From contig CM069607.1 of the NCBI GenBank assembly GCA_035771175.1, positions 13,834,001-13,898,000 on the forward strand: a stretch of DNA of 64,000 bases, read 5' to 3'. Below the pieces are notes generated by a model. That model saw only the letters and a program-made list of their open reading frames with translations, was not told where the DNA came from and did no database searches. Made by a program: the position numbers and the translations under genes. Every line of letters starts with the position of its first letter. Position 1 is the stretch's first letter. Source of the DNA: Paratinospora sagittata. Its lineage: Eukaryota; Streptophyta; Magnoliopsida; Ranunculales; Menispermaceae. This document shows, one piece after another, positions 34,882 through 64,000 of the stretch.

Positions 34882-35805
34882 AAGGCCTTATGTATCTTAA
34901 CATCGAAACGTCCGAAATTCAGTTCTCTACGATTCTATGATCTCAAACAGGAGTTTCATTGGATTCTAAGTCCATTTTATTCACTGGATATGATCATAGT
35001 ACTATTCACATCACTGTTCACGTCATCACTATTCATTCAAAAGTGTAAATATGTACTAAAATTGTCAAACGATCCCAAAATTCATGAAATTAGCATCGAT
35101 GCACTCGCAACAGTCCATTCTACCATTCTATAGCCTTAAACTGGAGTTTCATTGAGAATGGTCTCCAATCTACACTCTAACTTCCAACAGCCATAAAAGT
35201 TTCAAATGAACACATAAATGAAATCTAACCACATATTCGGGGTCCCTACAGTCTAAAGAGTGTTTTCCAACCTTCTTAGCGGATTTTCATTCACGTTGGG
35301 TCAAAACCCCAATTGTTGAAAACGCCGTAAAACGGCTCCCACAACAAAAATTACTCCGCTAGAATCGTAACATCTAGCTTAGATATTAATTTCACGAAGA
35401 AATAGAGTGAAAACCGTTTACCACGGGTCCCGATTTCGTGCAAATCTCGCGTTTCTCCCTCTTTTTCCTCTCTTCCCTCTTTCGTTCCGTCTGTTCTTCT
35501 CTCTGTTTTTTTTTCTGTCTTTCTTTCATTCAGCAACTGATTTAATTTATTCGAGTACTGTTCATTATTTTATTTTCTTTTATATCTTTTTATTCGTTCT
35601 TCTTCTTCATACACTCAATCTACATGAGGAATACACGTGTGATAAATCAATTTCTATGTCAAATCACGTTCCTACTCACTTTTGACATTTTCAAGTTCAT
35701 TTGTCACATGTACACATGACTTTAAAGGTCCTTATACGTGTATTATACATTTTGATATACGCATACTTCAACGTCTGTATGTAAGTAAACCTACGGGGTG
35801 TTACA
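34569..35805 (-). mobile_element. LTR/foldback composite with 5-bp target duplication
   Basis: The right part (about 34889-35805) is an inverted fragment of the 3623-5923 LTR family, ending ctacggggtgttaca, the inverse of TGTAACACCCCG. The left part (34569-34881) is a strong palindrome built on agtgtctagtacccccgggat with SINE-like ends TGTCACAC...GTGTGACA and the tail aaaaaaaggccttatgtat. TGGTG flanks the whole at 34564-34568 and 35806-35810, so it behaves as one insertion. It may be a solo LTR in which a foldback replaced one end, or two successive events. Confidence 0.68.
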
Positions 35806-35810
35806 TGGTG

Positions 35811-38800
35811 GGGGGGTCAAACATTCACCGGTGGGTCCGGTGCAGGGTGCGGTCGCCTAGGAAAGCTGGGGGCACTAATTGGGACACGTTGGAAGTGGTT
35901 GGATGAAAAAATTCTTGGCGGATAGCCCGCGGTGGCCTTGAACAACTTATAATAAACATAAAGGCTTTGCGTAGTTTAAAAATCTGGTGGGGAGGTCAAA
36001 AATTTACCGGGGGGCCCAGTGAAAGCTGGGGGCACTAATTGGGATGTGCTGGAAGTGGCTGGATGAAAAAGTTCCTGGCGGATAGCCCGCGATGGCCTTA
36101 AACTGCTTATAATGAAAATAAAAGCTTTGCGTAGTTTTAAAATCTTGTGGGTAGGGCAAAAATTCACCGGGTGTTCGTTGCAGGGTGTGGCCGCCTATGA
36201 CATCTTGGGGGCACAAATTAAGACGCACTGGAAGTGGTTGGATGAAAAGATTCCCGGTGGATAGCCCATGGTGGCCTTATACAACTTATAATAGAAATAA
36301 AGGCATTATGTAGTTTTAAAATCTGGTGGGAGGGGGGGGTAAAAAATTCCCCGGAGGGGTTCAGTGCGGGGTGCGGCCACCTAGGAAAGCTGGGGGGCAC
36401 TGAATGGTACGCGCTGAAAGTGGTTGGAGGAAACAATTCTCGGCGGATAGTCCGAGGTGCCCTTAAACACCTTATAATAGAAATAAAGGCTTCGCGTAGT
36501 TTTAAAATGTGGTGGGGTGGTCAAAAATTCACCGGGGGGGTCCAGTGAAAGCTGGGGGCATTAATTGGGACCGTTGGAAGTGGTTGGATGAAAAAATTCT
36601 TGGCGGATAGCCCTCAATGGCCTTAACTTGCTTATAATGGAAATAAAGGCTTTGCGTAGTTTTAAAATCTGGTGGGTAGATCAAAAATTCACCGCGTGTT
36701 CGTTGTAGGGTGCGGCCGCCTATGACATCTTGGGGGCACAAATTAAGATGCACTGGAAGTGGTTGGATGAAAAGATTCCCGGTGGATAGCCCGCGGTGGC
36801 CTTATACAGCTTATAATAGAAATAAAAGCTTTGCGTAGTTTTAAAATATGGTGGGGAGGTCAAAAATTCACCGGGGGACCGTTGCGGGGTGCCGCCGCCT
36901 AAGACAACTGGGGGGCATTAATAGGGACGCGATGGAAGTGGTTGGAGGAAAAAAATTCCAGTGGATAGCCCGCGATGGCCTTAAACAACTTATAATAGAA
37001 ATAAAGGCTTTGCGTAGTTTTAAAATCTAGTTGGGGGCGAAAAATTTATCAAGGGTCTGGTGCGGGGTGCGGCTGCCTAGAACTACTGGCGGGCACTAAT
37101 TGGGACGTGCTGGAAGTGGTTGGATGAAAAAATTTTCGACGGATAGCTGTGGTGGCCTTAAACAACTTATAACAAAAATAAAGGCTTTACGTAGTTTTAA
37201 AATCTGGTGGGGGGGTCAAAAAATTCACCGAGGGGTCCAGTGAAAGCTGGGGACACTAATTGGGACGCGCCGGAAGTGGTTGGATGAAAACAATTCTCGG
37301 CAGATAGCCCGCTGTAGCCTTAAACAATTTATAATAGAAATAAAGGCTTTTCGTAGTTTTAAAATCTGATAAGGGGGGCCAAAAATTCACCGGCGGGTCT
37401 GGTGCCGGGTGCAGCCTCATAAGAAAATTGGGGGGCCGAAATTTGGATGCGCTGGAAATGGTTGGAAGAAAAAATTTCAAGCGGATAGCCCGCGGTGGCC
37501 TTATATAGCTTATAATAAAAATAAAGGCTTTGCGTAGTTTTAAAATCTGGTGGGGAGGTCAAAAATTCACCGGGGGTCCGTTTCGGGGTGCGGCCGCCTA
37601 GTACAGCTGAGGGGCACTAATTGGGACTCGCTAAAAGTGGTTAGATGAAAAGATTCCCCAGGGTTAGCCCTCAATGACCTAAAATAGCTTATAATAGAAA
37701 TAAAGGCATTACGTAGTTTTAAAATCTGGTGGGGGGGTCAAAAATTCACCGAGGGTTCCGGTGCAGGGTGCGGCCAACTAGGAAAGCTGGGGGAACTAAA
37801 TGGGACACGTTGGACGTGGTTGGATAAAAATACTTTCCTGCGGATAGCCTGCGGTGGCCTTAAACAGCTTATAATAGGAATAAAGGCTTTGCATAGTTTT
37901 AAAATCTGGTGGGGAGGTAAAAAATTCACTGGGGGTCCGTTGCGGGGTGCGGTCGCCTAGGACTGTTTAGGGGCATTAATAGGGACGCGCTGGAAGTGGT
38001 TGGATGAAAAAATTCCTTGTGATAGCCCGCGGTGGCCTTGAACAACCTATAATAGAAATTAAGGCTTTGCGTAGTTCTAAAATCTGGTGAGGAGGTCAAA
38101 AATTCACCGGGGGTCCATTGCAGGGTGCGACCGCCTAGAACAGTTTGGGGGGCACTAATTGGGATGAAAAGATTCTCGACGAATAGCACACGATGGCCTT
38201 AAATAGCTTATAATAGAAGTAAAGGCTTTCTGTATTTTTAAAATCTGGTTGGGGGAGGGTAAAAAATTCACCATGGGTCCGGTGAAGGGTGCGGCCGCCT
38301 AGGATAACTGAGGGGCACTTATTGGGACTCGCTGGAAGGGATTAGATGAAAAGATTATTGGCAGATAGCTGCGGTGGCCTTAAACAACTTATAACAAAAA
38401 TAAAGGCTTTACGTAGTTTTAAAATCTGGTTGGGGGGTCAAAAATTCACCAGGGGGTCCAGTGAAAGCTGGGGGGCACTAATTCGGACGCGTTGGAAGTG
38501 GCTTAATGAAAAAATTCCTGACGGATAGCCCGCGATGGTCTTAAACTGCTTATAGTAGAAATAAAGGCTTTGCATAGTTTTAAAATCTAGTGGGGGGTAA
38601 AAAATTCACTGAGGGTCCGGTGCGGCTACCTAGGAAAGTTGGGGGCACTAAATGGGACGCGCTGGAAGTGGTTGGATGAAAACAATTCCCGGCGGATAGC
38701 CTGCAGTGACCTTAAACAGCTTATAAAAGAAATAAAGGGTTTGCGTAGTTTTGAAACCTGGTGGGGGGTTCAAACATTCACCGACAGGTCCGGTGCAGGG

Positions 38801-40912
38801 TGCAGCCTCCTAAGACAACTGGGAGACACTAATTGGGATGCGCTGGAAATGGTTGGAAGAAACAATTTCGAGCGGATAGCCCGTGGTGGCCTTAAACAGC
38901 TTATAATAGAAATAAAGGCTTTACGTAGTTTTAAAATTTAGTGGGGGGCTCAAAAATTCAGCGGCGGGTCCGGTGCCTGGTGCAGCCTCCTAAGAAAACT
39001 GGGAGGCACAAATTGAGACACGCTTGAAATGGTTGGAAGAAATAATTTAGAGCGGATAGCCCTGCGGTGGCCTTAAACAGCTTATAATAGAAATAAAGGC
39101 ATTACGTAGTTTTAAAATCTGGTGGGGGGGTCAAAAAATTTCCAAGGATCTGGTGCGAGGTGAGGCTGTCTAGGACAGCTAAGGGGCACTAATTGCAACG
39201 CGCTGGAAGGGATTGGATGAAAAAAAATTTGGCGGATACCCCGCGATAGCCTTAAACAACTTATAATAAAAATAAAGGTTTTACGTAGTTTTAAAATCTG
39301 GTGGGGGGGTCAAAAATTCACCGAGGGTCTGGTGCGAGGTGCGGCCGTCGAGGATAGCTGGGGGCACTAATTGGGCAGCGTTGAAAGTGGTTGGATGAAA
39401 AGATTCCTGACAGATAGCCCGCGGTGGCCTTAAATTGTTTATAATAGAAATAAAGGATTTGCGTAGTTACAAAATCTGGTGGGGGGAGGGTAAAAAATTC
39501 ATCGGGGGTCCAGTGCTGGGTGCGGCCGCCTAGGACAGCTGAGGGCACTTATTGGGACGCGCTGGAAGGGATTTGATGAAAAAAATTCTTAGCGGATAGC
39601 CGCGGTGGCCTTAAACAATTTATAACAAAAATAAAGCCTTTACGTAGTTTTAAAATCTGGTGGGAAGGTCAAAATTCACCAGGGCCGGGGTGCGGCCGCC
39701 TAGGAAAGCTTGGGGCACTAATTGGGATGCATTGGAAGTGGTTGGATGAAAAAAATTTCGGGGGATAGCCTGCGGCGGCCTTTAACAGCTTATAATAGAA
39801 ATAAAGGCTCTACGTAGTTTTAAAATCTGGTGGGGAGGTCAAAATTCACCGGGGGTCCATTGCGGGGTGCGGCCGCCTAGGACAGTTGTGCGGCATTAAT
39901 TGGGACGCCCTAAAAGTAGTTGGATGAAAAGATTCCTGACGGATAGCCCGCAATGGCCTTAAATAGCTTTTAATAGAAATGAAGGCTTTGCGTACTTTTA
40001 AAATCTGGTGGGTGGGTTAAAAACTTACCGGGGGTCCGGTGCGGGAGGCGGCCGCCTAAGACAACTGGGGGGCATTGGTTGGGACGCACTGGAAGGGATT
40101 GGATGAAAAACTTCACGACAGATAGCCCGCAGTGGCCTTAAACAACTTATAATAGAAATAAAGACTTTGCGTAGTTTTAAAATCTTGTAAGGAGGTCTAA
40201 AATTCACCAAGAGTCTGTTGCGGGGTGCGGCTGCCTAGGACAGCTGGGGGGCATTAATTGGGACTCGTTGGAAGTTGTTGGATGAAAAAACTCTCAGCGA
40301 ATAGCCCTCGGTAGCCTTAAACAACTTATAATAGAAATAAAGACTTTGGTAGTTTGAAAATCTGGTGGGGTGTTCAAAAATTCACCGAGAGTCCGTTGAG
40401 GGGTGCGGCCGCCTAAGATAGCTGGGGGGCACTAATTAGGACGCATTAAAAGTGGTTGGATGAAAAAACTCCCGACGGATAGCCCGCGATGTCCTTAAAT
40501 AGCTTATAATAGAAATAAAGGCTTTATGTAGTTTTAAAATCTGGTGGGGAAGTAAAAAATTCACCGCGGGTCCAGTTCAGGGTGTAGCTGTCTAGGATTG
40601 TTGGGGGGCACTAATTGGGACGCGGTAGAAGTGGTGGGATGAAAAAATTCTTAGCGAATAGCCTGTGGTGCCCTTAAACAACTTATAAAAGAAATAAAGG
40701 CTTTGCGTAGTTTTAAAACCTGGTGGAGGGGTCAAAAATTCACCAGGGGTGCGACCGCGTAAGACAGCTACGAGGCACTAATTGGGGCGCGCTAGAAACG
40801 GTTGGATGAAAAAATTTCCGGTGGATAGCCTGCGGTGGCCTTAAACACCTTATAATAGAAATAAAGGCTTTGCGGAGTTTTAAAATCTGGTGGGTGGGGC
40901 GGTCAAAAAGTC
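35811..40912 (+). repeat. About 180-bp satellite array, right block (about 28 copies)
   Basis: Same unit and orientation as 18820-21640. Several junctions of the type gtccagtgaaagctggggg (near 36010, 36540, 37230 and 38455) lack about 30 bp of the unit, a shared deletion that marks a subfamily spread within the array. All short frames in the block are repeat by-products. Confidence 0.92.
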
Positions 40913-40916
40913 ACCG

Positions 40917-41133
40917 GTTCAGTGGTTACTCGGATTGCGAAATCAACTTTTATGAGGTTTGAGGTTTGAATCCGGGGAAGCCTGCACTATTCATGATGAA
41001 TAGCATGAACAAATGATCTTGGGAGTTCTAGACACTGTTGAGTGGGCTGTGTACTGGGATGAGAAAATATTATAGGATCATAGTGGCTGGGGTACGCTCG
41101 ATGAGGTACCCATCACATCTGCGAGGTGTGACA
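40917..41133 (+). mobile_element. SINE-like unit in the array
   Basis: The head GTTCAGTGGTTACTCGG and the downstream GGTTTGAATCC give A-box- and B-box-like sequences, and the tail ends gaggtgtgaca. It lies between satellite sequence ending gtcaccg and satellite resuming gtagttttaaaatctgg. This is a single, non-palindromic copy of the family seen at 29585-31362, closer to the subfamily with the actgggatgagaaaatatta body. Confidence 0.72.
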
Positions 41134-41264
41134 GTAGTTTTAAAATCTGGTGGGGGGTCAAAAATTCACCGGGGGTCCCGTGCAGTTTGCGGCCGCCTAA
41201 GACAATTGGGGGGCACTAATTGGGATGAGCTGAAAATGGTTGGATAAAAAAATTTCAGGCGGAT
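41134..41264 (+). repeat. Last satellite fragment
   Basis: A partial unit, gtagttttaaaatctggtgg to ttcaggcggat, ending at an LTR start. Confidence 0.85.
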
Positions 41265-41505
41265 TGTAATACCCTAGGTTTGCACAAAACAAACTAATAA
41301 TAAAAATAAAAATTATTCGGGAAACCTGCCAGGATGTTCGAGCAGACATGCCCGAACGTCCAGGCACGTGCCCGAAGTAGGCCTTTGTGTCACACCCCGC
41401 GAATATGATGGGTACCTCATCGAGCGTACTTCAGCCATAGCACCACATAATATTGTCTCATCCCGATGTACAACCCGCCACACAAGGACGTCTCATGTTT
41501 TTTTT
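41265..41505. mobile_element. LTR 5' fragment and truncated SINE-like unit
   Basis: 41265-41385 begins TGTAATACCCTAGGTTTGC and carries minisatellite-like cccgaacgtccaggcacg; it is the first 120 bp of the chromovirus-family LTR on the plus strand. 41388 to about 41505 is an inverted SINE-like tail starting TGTCACACC and running to ccacacaaggacgtctcatg, where it is cut. Neither is complete. Confidence 0.65.
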
Positions 41506-41555
41506 AAGTTAAAAAACATGAGCTTTTTTTATACTTTTTTTTTATTTCTTTTTAG

Positions 41556-41662
41556 CATGAGGCCCATTCAAGGGGTCATGTTTCAATTTTTTTTTCTTTA
41601 TTGACGCCCATTCAAGGTGTCATTCATTAAAAAAAATCGCGTATGAATGGGCGGCATACACT
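41556..41662. repeat. Subterminal hairpins of the giant element (right)
   Basis: Short inverted repeats catgaggcccattcaaggggtcatg (41556-41580) and gacgcccattcaaggtgtc (41602-41624), plus a weaker one at 41640-41660, are separated by T or A runs. They mirror the left hairpins with atgggcg-type stems. Confidence 0.7.
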
Positions 41663-41689
41663 CAATTTTTTTTTTTTAACAGTGCTGCC

Positions 41690-41860
41690 TCTTGGACGAT
41701 CTGCGTTAAACTTAGAAAAAACTCCACGTGGACGATTTGGACAACATTTGGACAGCTTGGCGCCAAACTGTTCAAATATTGCCTAGACGTGGATATTAAA
41801 TTTATTTCTGCCTATTTTAAGATATAAAAAACAAATCGGGCCTATTTTTGTCAAAAATCC
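41690..41860 (-). repeat. Right TIR of the giant element
   Basis: Inverted counterpart of 17646-17820, ending ctatttttgtcaaaaatcc directly before the right target duplication. Confidence 0.83.
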
Positions 41861-41870
41861 TCCACTCCTC
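41861..41870 (+). repeat. Right 10-bp target site duplication of the giant element
   Basis: TCCACTCCTC, identical to 17636-17645. Confidence 0.85.
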
Positions 41871-43901
41871 TAACCAAGATTCCACTCTTGTAACAAAAAA
41901 AAAAGGAAGCTTTCATTAATTGCTTATCTAAAATATGAACACTAATTTTTTTATCTCTACTTTAACAAGAATTTATTTTAAAAAAACTTATTTTAAACAT
42001 GTTTGATAGCCAAACATTCCAAATATTTATTTTAGTTTTATTAGATGTAAAGTGCATTGAGTAATACGTATGAGGAGGTTATGGGATTTAATACATGTAT
42101 CAATTCGATAATATTCTAGAAAATATTATCAAGTTGATACTTGTATTAAAGCTATATGTACTAACGTTCCACCTTGTGTATTGGATTTTGCACTCGAGGA
42201 GGCATCGTCTCTTCCCTTCTTTTTTGAATGAATCATCTTTGTATTAAAAAAAAAAAAAAAAAGAAGCTATATGCAGTATGGGAGATTTATCCATTGTTTA
42301 TATAACGTCTCTATAATCTATTTAAGCATTTAATATTTAACATCTCATATTCTTATTATAAAGGTTTATTTCTTTGACAAAAATGTATACTTTTGTTTAA
42401 AATTTTATATGTACACGATTAATAATTCAATTCAACTTGAAAACATAATCACTTATTATAGAACAATTATATTGAATGATTAAATTTTCTGAAATATTAA
42501 AATATTTTATTTGCTAGTAGCAAGAAATTTATACTTGACATTTGATAGACAACACAAAAATTGAAAAAAGAAAATTGTCATTTCTTCAAAGTCTATTAAA
42601 AAACTTCAAAAAATTAAAAATACTTATTATTTATTTACCTTTAAAACACAAAAAACATATAAAAAAGGTTGCTATATAATTGGTTATTTGTCATATTTGG
42701 TGGATGACAAATTATTCTGTATTAACTATCACTTACTAAATAATATAATCATTCTTTTTCTGGTAATTACATGTAAATTTAAAAGATCAAAATCACTCTA
42801 GTATGATTGACCCATATTTTTGTTGTAGAGGATGGTCCTCTACTTGAACATCTTATTTTTCATTTCTACTTATTATTTATTTTTTATCAAGTGATGGTGC
42901 CTAGGATTGATCTCTGAAATGCACTTCTTTTACAGAACCAGTGCCATGGTTCCTCTAAGGTCGCCCCCTAGTACTTGTGCTCGATTTTCTTCTAATGATC
43001 AAAACCCTTTTCAAAACTCGAATATCAAGTAACCAAATATCACTCCAACCCTTTAAAATATCAAATATCACTAAAACAAATAAACACTTCATCTGTATCT
43101 AGCCGCCTGATCATAGCAAATTCCCATCCAAGTGCCTCTTATGTCCATCACATATGCACATCACTCCACAAGGTCATCACCAAAGTGAGATAAAACCATT
43201 CTTGTTAAGATTTACAGACAAAGACAAGCTAGTAAAAAAGATAAGAAAACAAAGAGTGCCCACATTAAATCCTTCTTTTTTTTCTTTTTTGGTTTTCTTA
43301 CCCCCAGTATCCTCACTAATCCCTTTACAAGGACGAGACTATTATGGAATTAGGAGCGGTATGCAACATTGGACAGTCCCTCCCTAAAGTGGCACATAGT
43401 CGTGGGCACAAACTCGAACTCGAAACCGAGACCTTGTCCCTCAACCACAGCCTATACCTCGTTCTGCAACCAACGAAGCTCACCATCTTTGGGTACCACA
43501 TTAAATCCTTCATGCTAATGTGCATGAGAATCACCATTTACTAGTAAAAAAAGTAAAAACACAGCCTTCATATGTACCATACAGCTTCAAATAATCTTAT
43601 TCTACTCAAAGTATTTTACAACAGGTTATCCTTTGTTTTAGTATGTGAGGTGTCAAAATTCCTTCTTGTGACCTAAACATCTAATGGTTACAAGTGATCA
43701 ATCAAATTTGGAACAGAAATAGGAAAAGAAATCAAATAACAATAGAAGAACAAAGAATGCAAAGATGTTATGCAACCAAATAAGCTATCTCCAGCTTGCA
43801 TCTTTCCACGGCCTTTACACTTGAGCTCATACTTTTACGATCCTACTGAATGTGTCAGTAAGAGCTTCTTCACCATTTAACATTAGTGTATGTCTCTTAG
43901 T
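41871..43901. other. 3' flank of the kinase gene; intergenic
   Basis: AT-rich DNA without a recognisable frame. It contains a 64-bp near-perfect palindrome at 42087-42150 and an A17 run near 42250. The 3' untranslated region of the kinase gene must lie in the rightmost few hundred bases, but I cannot place its end. Confidence 0.5.
42087..42150. repeat. 64-bp palindrome
   Basis: tttaatacatgtatcaattc at the left pairs with gttgatacttgtattaaa at the right around attctagaaaatatt. It may be the remnant of a tiny foldback element; no target duplication is evident. Confidence 0.65.
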
Positions 43902-63104
<19,203 letters not shown>

Positions 63105-63342
63105 CTGTTTTAAGAAAATGATATGACATCTAATTTTCACTCTAAAGTTCTAGAAAGTTCAAAACTTGTTGTATGTGACTATGTTACATAATCATATGAA
63201 ATTACCATGAAAGAAGCTTTAAACTTAATGGTTAATCAACCAGATGCAGGAAAAAATACACGACCTTTTAACACTAGATCTTATGCTAGTCAACTTGTGC
63301 ATTAGCAATATATATGAAGCCTGAAATATAGAATTTACTTAT

Positions 63343-63344
<2 letters not shown>

Positions 63345-63402
<58 letters not shown>
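63345..63402. repeat. (TA)n microsatellite
   Basis: About 28 uninterrupted TA dinucleotides in the intron upstream of the first visible kinase exon. Confidence 0.93.
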
Positions 63403-63404
<2 letters not shown>

Positions 63405-64000
63405 ACAGACACAAGGTAAAGAGATCTTACTCCTCATGGTCACATAGCATGAACGAAACTCATTATAGCTTGCAGAAATTCATAAGCTCACCAATACAGG
63501 TAAAAAAAGAACAGTGCTTAGATCATGATTCAGATATAGTCTCTTGATCAAAAAAATTCAAATACTGAAACTAAAAAAAAACATTTGGTTAAGATAAATT
63601 TGAAATTGAGTTATTGGACAAAATCCCAAAAATTAGCACTAATTTAAAATGGGAAGAAGTTGTTTCCATGCTTTTAATTTGATTGTTTCCAAGAAAACAT
63701 GCAAAAGCACTGAAATTCACGCACATCTCTCCAATGTGATTCAGATAACCTTCCTTTTTCATAATACTCCTCTCTAATGCACATCTTCCGCACCTTATGA
63801 AAAACCCCTCCCCCCTTCTCTCTTCAATTCTCTGCACTTACTAAATTAACACACTTTCTCCGCGATTCTCCACAACCACCAACACCAATGCAATCTGCCT
63901 TCTGCTGCTGCAAACCCCTTGCTCATTTCCACCATTTAACTAGATTAACATACTTATATTGTCACCTTGTTCCAAACCTATTGCCATTGCATTTTTGTTT
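63403..64000. other. Upstream intron or leader of the kinase gene; no exon found
   Basis: I looked on the minus strand for the conserved MOB-binding segment (YIENHYK-like) and the start methionine of NDR kinases and found neither. The CT-rich stretch at about 63730-63930 could be leader or promoter DNA, but nothing proves it. Confidence 0.4.

Larger units (their letters stand above)
17646..41860. mobile_element. Giant satellite-carrying Mutator-like TIR element, 24.2 kb
   Basis: The left end GGATTTTTGACAAAAATAG and the reverse complement of the right end match exactly for their first 19 bases. Inverted similarity then continues for 140-180 bp through tatatcttaaaataggcag, the palindromic block around CTTGGCGCCAAG, and tcgtccacgtgg. 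An exact 10-bp direct repeat flanks the element. Just inside each end are short hairpins, and most of the interior is a tandem array of about 180-bp units. The array is interrupted by retrotransposons that together account for more than half of the length. No transposase is present. Superfamily assignment is inferred from the target duplication and TIR length. Confidence 0.82.

Noticed and set aside
18820..41264. Many 60-100 aa frames in the 180-bp arrays
   Set aside because: They are periodic, on both strands, and are interrupted or shifted by indels; they are repeat by-products.
42230..42265. A17 run as the tail of a retroposed copy
   Set aside because: The upstream sequence has no recognisable LINE, SINE or processed gene and no flanking duplication.
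43380..43480. Inverted tRNA or SINE relic (ctcgaactcgaaaccgagacc)
   Set aside because: Only a B-box-like phrase is visible, without an A box, tail or target duplication.
63589..63837. 82 aa minus-strand frame as the first exon of the kinase
   Set aside because: It has no similarity to NDR N termini (no MOB-binding YIENHYK-like segment) and no fitting splice donor in phase with the exon at 63104.

Overview
The window is nuclear DNA of a flowering plant, probably a eudicot with a repeat-rich genome. It has long introns with GT-AG boundaries, Ty3/gypsy retrotransposons with plant-type tRNA-Met primer sites, L1- and RTE-type LINEs, tRNA-derived SINEs, and one split protein kinase gene of a family conserved in plants. 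There are no operons or prokaryotic signals. I cannot name the species.

Region 1 (1-12373) is old retrotransposon sequence: a wrecked Ty3/gypsy gag-pol interior running into its 3' LTR (3623-5923), then a second LTR family split by a solo LTR (7027-9060), then decayed noncoding DNA.

Region 2 (12374-16782) is a 4.4 kb terminal-inverted-repeat (TIR) DNA transposon. It has a 9-bp target duplication, about 150-bp TIRs, a row of near-perfect hairpins just inside each end, and an internal array of ten 179-bp tandem repeats.

Region 3 (17636-41870) is a second, 24.2 kb element of the same architecture: a 10-bp target duplication, about 140-180-bp TIRs, subterminal hairpins and an internal array of about 180-bp repeats (roughly 45 copies). 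Its repeat unit can be aligned without gaps to the unit of the first element, so the two appear to be members of one family of satellite-carrying, Mutator-like elements. I consider this the most interesting content. The array of the large element is broken by an 11.1 kb Tekay/Del-like chromovirus (21641-32754, minus strand, reverse transcriptase core deleted, a solo LTR nested in its 3' LTR, SINE-like head-to-head dimers nested upstream of gag), a solo LTR (32918-34449), an LTR/foldback composite (34569-35805) and SINE-like copies.

Region 4 (43902-63104, minus strand) is the only host gene recognised: the last twelve coding exons (468 codons) of an NDR/tricorner-type AGC protein kinase. All introns entirely within the window are GT-AG and every exon phase joins. 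The N-terminal exon or exons lie beyond the right edge. Its introns hold a 5'-truncated sense-strand L1 LINE with a 12-bp target duplication (53757-58688), a solo LTR with a 5-bp duplication (58948-60172), a SINE with a 20-bp duplication (44268-44484), several RTE-type LINE remnants and a 221-bp tandem duplication.
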